9,918 nt of DNA, taken from assembly GCA_009992615.1 (NCBI GenBank), contig JAACVA010000170.1:1909-11826 (forward strand), given 5' to 3'. The notes beneath the pieces were generated by a model. That model was not told the origin of the DNA. It saw nothing but the letters and a program-made list of their open reading frames with translations, and did not search any database. This document shows positions 6,673 through 9,918 of the stretch, piece by piece. How positions within the stretch are numbered: position 1 is the stretch's first letter; each line of letters opens with the position of its first letter. The DNA comes from Rhodobacterales bacterium. GTDB taxonomy: Bacteria > Pseudomonadota > Alphaproteobacteria > Rhodobacterales > Rhodobacteraceae. Made by a program: the position numbers and the translations under genes.

Positions 6673-8064
6673 TCATTCCGCCATCACCCAGGTATCTTTC
6701 ACACCCCCACCCTGAGACGAGTTCACGACAAGCGATCCCTCGGTCAGCGCGACACGGGTCAGCCCCCCCGGCACCAGATCGATATTCTCGCCGACCAGGC
6801 AATACGGCCGCAGATCCACATGACGCGGCGCGATGCCTTCCTCGACAAAGGTCGGGCAGGTGGACAGCGCCAGCGTGGGTTGGGCGATATAATTCCACGG
6901 CTTTTCGCGGATTTTCTGGGCAAACAGTTCGATCGTCGCCTTGTCTGATCGCGGCCCGACCAACATGCCATAGCCGCCCGACCCATGCACCTCTTTCACC
7001 ACCAATTCATCCAGGTGTTCCAGCACATATTTGCAATCCTCCGGCTTGGTGCATTGCCAGGTCGGCACATTTTTCAGGATCGGCGCTTCGCCCAGATAAA
7101 ACCGGATCATTTCCGGCACATAGGTATAGATCGCCTTGTCATCGGCCACCCCGGCACCGGGCGCCGAACAGATGTTCACCCCTCCCGAGCGATAGACATT
7201 CATCAGCCCGGGCACGCCCAGCATCGAATCCGGCCGGAAACACAGCGGGTCAATGAATGCGTCATCTATCCGGCGATAGATGACATCCACCTTCTTCGGG
7301 CCTTCCGTGGTGCGCATCCAGCAGAAATCACCTTCAACGAACAGATCGGCGCCTTCTACCAGCTCGACCCCCATCATGTCGGCCAGGAAGGAATGTTCGT
7401 AATAGGCGCTGTTGAAATGTCCCGGCGTCAGGATCACCACCCGCGGCGTGCCGTCACATTTGGCCGGCGCGACGCTGGCCAGCGTGCGGCGTAACAGAGC
7501 CGGGTAATTTTCAACCGGCGCGATACGGTTTTCCTGAAAAAGGCCGGGAAACATCCGCATCATGATTTCGCGGTTTTCCAGCATATAGCTGACCCCGCTG
7601 GGGGTGCGGCAGTTGTCCTCCAGCACGAAAAATTCGTCCGGTCCGGTACGCACCAGATCGATTCCCACGATATGCGCATATACGCCTTTTGAGGGGACAA
7701 TGCCGCAGACCGCTGTTTCATATGCTTCGTTCTGATAGACCAGGCGCGCCGGAATGCGCCCGGCCTTGACGATTTCACCGCGCCCATAGACATCGACCAG
7801 AAACGCGTTCAGCGCCTTGGCGCGTTGTTTGACGCCGCGTTCCAGACGGGCCCATTCATCGGCCTGGAACACCCTTGGAAACATGTCGAACGGAATCAGC
7901 CTGTCCGGGCTGCCGCCCTCGCCATAAACCGCAAAGGTGATCCCGATCCGGCGGAACAGCGCCTCGGCCTCGTTCTGTTTCAGGCTGCGCAGTTCCTGTG
8001 GCATGTTCCGGCTCCAGTCCAGCAACCCGCTGTAGGGCGCACGCACCGCGTCTGCATCGAACAT
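6673..8064 (-). CDS. Circularly permuted ATP-grasp enzyme, first gene of the Anbu operon
   Basis: From the first ATG this is 463 residues of the circularly permuted ATP-grasp family (COG2308). Characteristic segments are FRRIGITFAVYG (37-48), LNAFLVDVYG (85-94), LEDNCRTPSGVSYMLENR (148-165), VVKEVHGSGGYGM (355-367), HVDLRPY (415-421) and SSQGGGVKDTWV (449-460). ATP-grasp enzymes activate a carboxylate as acyl-phosphate and join it to an amine, so a peptide or amide ligase role is likely; the actual substrates are unknown. The boundary given here is the conservative ATG at 8064. That ATG lacks a good ribosome binding site, whereas the frame continues upstream as I-T-T-Y-F-N-E and an ATT at 8085 has GGGAG seven bases before it, so the true start may be 8085 (470 residues). 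The gene is followed after 10 bases by alpha-E. Confidence 0.92.
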   Translation of the reverse strand: MFDADAVRAPYSGLLDWSRNMPQELRSLKQNEAEALFRRIGITFAVYGEGGSPDRLIPFDMFPRVFQADEWARLERGVKQRAKALNAFLVDVYGRGEIVKAGRIPARLVYQNEAYETAVCGIVPSKGVYAHIVGIDLVRTGPDEFFVLEDNCRTPSGVSYMLENREIMMRMFPGLFQENRIAPVENYPALLRRTLASVAPAKCDGTPRVVILTPGHFNSAYYEHSFLADMMGVELVEGADLFVEGDFCWMRTTEGPKKVDVIYRRIDDAFIDPLCFRPDSMLGVPGLMNVYRSGGVNICSAPGAGVADDKAIYTYVPEMIRFYLGEAPILKNVPTWQCTKPEDCKYVLEHLDELVVKEVHGSGGYGMLVGPRSDKATIELFAQKIREKPWNYIAQPTLALSTCPTFVEEGIAPRHVDLRPYCLVGENIDLVPGGLTRVALTEGSLVVNSSQGGGVKDTWVMAE

Positions 8065-8082
8065 CTCATTGAAATAGGTTGT

Positions 8083-8097
8083 AATGGCCGCTCTCCC
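8083..8097 (-). promoter_or_regulatory. Ribosome binding site pointing to an ATT start for the ATP-grasp gene
   Basis: On the minus strand GGGAG (8097-8093) is followed by seven bases and then ATT (8085-8083), in frame with the ATP-grasp protein. From GGGAG to the first ATG (8064) is 28 bases, too far for initiation. The nearest in-frame stop upstream is TAA at 8109-8107, and no ATG, GTG or TTG lies between it and 8064, only a CTG at 8106. This leaves ATT as the codon under the best ribosome binding site. Confidence 0.5.
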
Positions 8098-8230
8098 ATC
8101 CGACAGTTAATTCACTTTATCAACGTCAGACAGAAAAGGGAAATGGGCCATTTGCCTTGCCCGCCGCTGACCGGTTGCCGAACAGGCCGGTGTCGCCGCC
8201 AGCACGATTTCATGGGCAGATGCTTATAAA

Positions 8231-8259
8231 ATGTGCCTTTTTTTCGGGCACATCCGAAA
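8231..8259 (-). promoter_or_regulatory. Overlapping, mutually exclusive hairpins in the Anbu operon leader
   Basis: Two perfect inverted repeats share bases. ATGTGCC (8231-8237) pairs with GGCACAT (8247-8253), and TTTCGG (8242-8247) pairs with CCGAAA (8254-8259). Read on the minus strand, TTTCGG/CCGAAA forms first and ATGTGCC/GGCACAT second; the second is followed by TTTAT, giving a weak terminator-like end. Only one can form at a time, the geometry of an attenuator. No upstream promoter is identified, so this remains a candidate. They could also simply be protein-binding sites. Confidence 0.3.
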
Positions 8260-8298
8260 TGTGACCCAAACACACCAGACAACACAACCCAGAGATGA

Positions 8299-8330
8299 TT
8301 TGCTTGACCGAACCACAGCAATCAAGCAAA
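8299..8330. promoter_or_regulatory. Perfect 9-base inverted repeat, candidate operator
   Basis: TTTGCTTGA (8299-8307) and TCAAGCAAA (8322-8330) form a perfect inverted repeat with a 14-base spacer, followed on the plus strand by the AT-rich stretch CTTATTTTAT. The centre-to-centre distance of the arms is 23 bases, roughly two helical turns, which suits a dimeric regulator. A hairpin with a 14-base loop is the alternative. Its position in a divergent intergenic region favours an operator acting on one or both operons (inference). Confidence 0.4.
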
Positions 8331-8406
8331 CTTATTTTATGGCCTTGGGCAAGTGCCTGCTCGGCTCCCAAGTTGAAGGCGCCCCCCCCGGGCGGGAAAG
8401 GTTGAA

Positions 8407-8613
8407 ATGGCCTGCATCGCGGTTTTGTTCAGTACTTGCTCGGCCGTTCTGTTTTCGCTCAGCCTGTGGGCCTTTGGCAATGCTTCGACGCTGCAACTGG
8501 CCCTTGGCTATATCGTGGTTGGCCAGACAACATTCTGGGCCGCGATCCTGCGGCTGGCTGTCTTGCGACCGGCACCCGGGCACAACGGCCCCTCCTCCCC
8601 CATCCGGTCCTAG
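8407..8613 (+). CDS. Small two-helix inner-membrane protein, unknown function
   Basis: This frame encodes 68 residues with two hydrophobic segments, about 3-23 (CIAVLFSTCSAVLFSLSLWAF) split here at Cys3 to Phe23, and about 29-50 (from Leu29 through Leu50), then a short polar, proline-rich tail. It is probably an inner-membrane protein; I recognise no family. The ATG at 8407 has AAAGG (8397-8401) five bases upstream, which supports real translation. It reads in the same direction as the exonuclease, 61 bases ahead. The leader carries a run of eight C. Small size and lack of a known family keep confidence moderate; the ribosome binding site and clean two-helix pattern argue for a gene. Confidence 0.6.
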   Translation: MACIAVLFSTCSAVLFSLSLWAFGNASTLQLALGYIVVGQTTFWAAILRLAVLRPAPGHNGPSSPIRS

Positions 8614-8615
8614 CG

Positions 8616-8634
8616 CCGGCCAGGTCGAGGCCGG
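8616..8634 (+). terminator. Possible hairpin after the small membrane protein
   Basis: CCGGCC (8616-8621) and GGCCGG (8629-8634) form a perfect 6-base GC stem with a 7-base loop, beginning two bases after the TAG of the small gene. No T-tract follows, so termination is doubtful. It lies in the 61-base gap before the exonuclease. Confidence 0.25.
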
Positions 8635-8674
8635 GCACACTGGCAAATCCCGCCGGCGGACCTAAACTACGTTG

Positions 8675-9688
8675 ATGGCCAGCGCACTTCTCACCTTCAC
8701 AGACAGAGGCATTTATTGCCCGGCTGGCGATTTTTACATCGATCCTTGGCGCCCCGTGCCGCGCGCCCTGATCACCCACGGCCATTCCGATCACGCCCGC
8801 CCCGGCCACGGGCGATACCTGTCAACCGACACCGCCGCCCCGGTGATCCGCCACCGGCTGGGAAACATCACGCTGGAAACCATCGCCTTTGGTACGGTGC
8901 GCGACATGAACGGTGTGCGCGTGTCGTTTCACCCGGCGGGCCATGTGCCCGGTTCCGCGCAAATCCGGGTGGAACACCGGGGCGAGGTCTGGGTCGTTTC
9001 GGGTGACTACAAGATCGAGCCCGACGGCCTGTCCGAACCGTTTGAACCACTGGCCTGTCACGCCTTCATCACCGAATGCACTTTTGGCCTGCCGGTGTTC
9101 AAATGGCAGCCGCAAGCGCAGATTGCGACCGGGTTGAACGCCTGGTGGGCCAGCAACGCCGCCGCAGGGCGCGCCACCATCCTCGGCGCCTATGCCCTGG
9201 GCAAGGCACAACGCCTGCTGTCGCTGCTGAACCCCGAAATCGGCCCGATCCTGACCCATGGCGCCGTGGAAAGCACAAATGCCGTGCTGCGCGCCCAAGG
9301 GTTGCGCCTGCCCGACACCCGGCCGGTCACGCCGGCCCTGAACCCCAAAGACCACCCCGGCGCGCTGATCCTGGCGCCGCCCTCGGCGCTGGGCACACCC
9401 TGGGCGCGGCGGTTCGGCCCGGCGTCGGATGGCTTTGCCTCGGGATGGATGGCCCTGCGCGGGGTACGCCGGCGCCGCGCGGCAGACCGCGGGTTCGTCA
9501 TGTCCGACCATGCCGATTGGCACGGCCTGAACACCGCCATTCGCGCCACTGGGGCAGAACGGGTGTTCGTGACCCACGGATATACGTCGATCTTCCGGCG
9601 CTGGCTGGCCGACCAGGGATACGACGCGCAGATTGTCCAGACAGCATGGGAAGGTGAAAGCCTCGACGCCACCGAGGCCGCGGAATGA
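8675..9688 (+). CDS. Ligase-associated DNA exonuclease, metallo-beta-lactamase/beta-CASP fold
   Basis: This 337-residue protein belongs to the ligase-associated exonuclease group, relatives of mRNA 3'-end processing nucleases acting in DNA repair. Metal-binding motifs are visible: THGHSDHA (34-41; His35, His37, Asp39, His40), His90 in HPAGHVPGSAQ, Asp111 in SGDYK, and the beta-CASP motifs TECTFGLP, SDHADW (277-282) and VTHGYT (299-304). Two metal ions and hydrolysis of DNA ends are expected from the fold. The start ATG at 8675 is preferred; a TTG directly before it (8672) would only add one residue. No strong ribosome binding site is near, the closest purine-rich stretch (GGCGGA) being about 14 bases upstream. 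Its stop overlaps the ligase ATG by four bases, fixing the operon link. Confidence 0.93.
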   Translation: MASALLTFTDRGIYCPAGDFYIDPWRPVPRALITHGHSDHARPGHGRYLSTDTAAPVIRHRLGNITLETIAFGTVRDMNGVRVSFHPAGHVPGSAQIRVEHRGEVWVVSGDYKIEPDGLSEPFEPLACHAFITECTFGLPVFKWQPQAQIATGLNAWWASNAAAGRATILGAYALGKAQRLLSLLNPEIGPILTHGAVESTNAVLRAQGLRLPDTRPVTPALNPKDHPGALILAPPSALGTPWARRFGPASDGFASGWMALRGVRRRRAADRGFVMSDHADWHGLNTAIRATGAERVFVTHGYTSIFRRWLADQGYDAQIVQTAWEGESLDATEAAE

Positions 9689-9918
9689 ACCGTTTTGCCG
9701 CGCTGTTCCTGGTGCTTGACCAGACCACCAGCACCACCGCCAAGGTTGCCGCTTTGGCCGATTACCTGACCGACGCCCCCGAACCTGACCGGATGTGGAC
9801 GATCGCGCTGCTGTCGGGCCGCCGCCCGAAACGCACGGTCACCACCACCCTGCTGCGCGGTTGGGCGGCCGAACGCGCTGCCATTCCCCAGTGGTTGTTC
9901 GAAGAAAGCTATGCCATC
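9685..9918 (+). CDS. ATP-dependent DNA ligase, N-terminal fragment (runs off right edge)
   Basis: The frame starts at ATG 9685, overlapping the exonuclease stop (ATGA), and stays open for 78 residues to the end of the window. It begins MNRFAALFLVLDQTTSTTAK, followed by KVAALADYL and WTIALLSGRRPKRTV, which match the N-terminal substrate-binding region of the bacterial ATP-dependent ligases found beside this exonuclease. The nucleotidyltransferase lysine motif is outside the window, so identification rests on this N-terminal similarity together with the neighbour. In complete clusters a DEXH helicase of the Lhr type and a metallophosphoesterase follow; these would be expected beyond base 9918. 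The cluster is linked to DNA-damage repair. Confidence 0.85.
   Translation, partial: MNRFAALFLVLDQTTSTTAKVAALADYLTDAPEPDRMWTIALLSGRRPKRTVTTTLLRGWAAERAAIPQWLFEESYAI

Larger units (their letters stand above)
8086..8406. other. Divergent intergenic region between the Anbu operon and the small membrane protein
   Basis: About 320 bases without a credible gene. It must carry the promoter of the leftward Anbu operon and that of the rightward genes. It is AT-richer than its surroundings at 8100-8125, 8222-8245 and 8325-8342. Contents: a near-palindrome GTTAAT/ATCAAC (8106-8111 and 8119-8124, one mismatch); two overlapping inverted repeats at 8231-8259; a perfect 9-base inverted repeat at 8299-8330; and a run of eight C at 8382-8389 just before the ribosome binding site of the small gene. 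I could not find a convincing -35/-10 pair on either strand. A 69-codon frame on the minus strand (8112-8321) lacks a ribosome binding site and protein-like composition. Confidence 0.6.

Noticed and set aside
8170..8191. ACCGG/CCGGT inverted repeat in the intergenic region
   Set aside because: Five bases with a 12-base loop are easily found by chance at this GC content.
8112..8321. Minus-strand 69-codon frame in the Anbu operon leader, a possible leader peptide
   Set aside because: There is no ribosome binding site at its start, the composition is not protein-like, and it runs through the inverted repeats.

Overview
The window looks like chromosome from a GC-rich alphaproteobacterium, most likely the Rhodobacteraceae/Roseobacter group. 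That placement is inferred from base composition, the dense gene-to-gene spacing and the gene set; there is no rRNA or other marker here. I see no tRNA, rRNA, CRISPR array, insertion sequence or phage gene.

Layout from left to right: (1) A leftward pair: a secreted TPR protein followed by the N-terminal 344 residues of a SUV3-like DExH RNA helicase that runs off the left edge. The helicase frame is open all the way to base 1. (2) A rightward pair that diverges from it: a single-domain SCP2 sterol-carrier-like protein and an alpha/beta hydrolase of the lysophospholipase/monoglyceride-lipase type, with one base between them. (3) A leftward fumarylacetoacetate hydrolase (FAH)-family enzyme, convergent with the hydrolase. 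(4) A leftward four-gene operon: circularly permuted ATP-grasp enzyme, alpha-E protein, transglutaminase-like cysteine peptidase, and Anbu, the bacterial ancestral proteasome beta-subunit homologue. (5) A regulatory-looking intergenic region of about 320 bases with several inverted repeats. (6) Rightward genes: a small two-helix membrane protein, then the ligase-associated beta-CASP exonuclease, which overlaps by four bases the start of an ATP-dependent DNA ligase cut by the right edge.

The most interesting content is the Anbu operon. Comparative genomics has linked these four families before and predicted a pathway in which an ATP-grasp ligase and an alpha-E protein make or attach a peptide-like modification while a transglutaminase-fold protease and the proteasome-like Anbu trim or degrade it. 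Substrate and product remain unsettled as far as I know. All expected catalytic residues of the transglutaminase and Anbu are present, so the copy looks functional. Local oddities are a possible ATT start codon for the ATP-grasp gene under a good ribosome binding site, overlapping mutually exclusive hairpins in its leader, and a 159-base gap with an inverted repeat just upstream of Anbu, where the other junctions are -4 to +10 bases.

The right edge is the beginning of the ligase-associated DNA-damage cluster (exonuclease and ligase; an Lhr-type helicase and a metallophosphoesterase usually follow elsewhere), so the intergenic region separates two unrelated operons transcribed away from each other.
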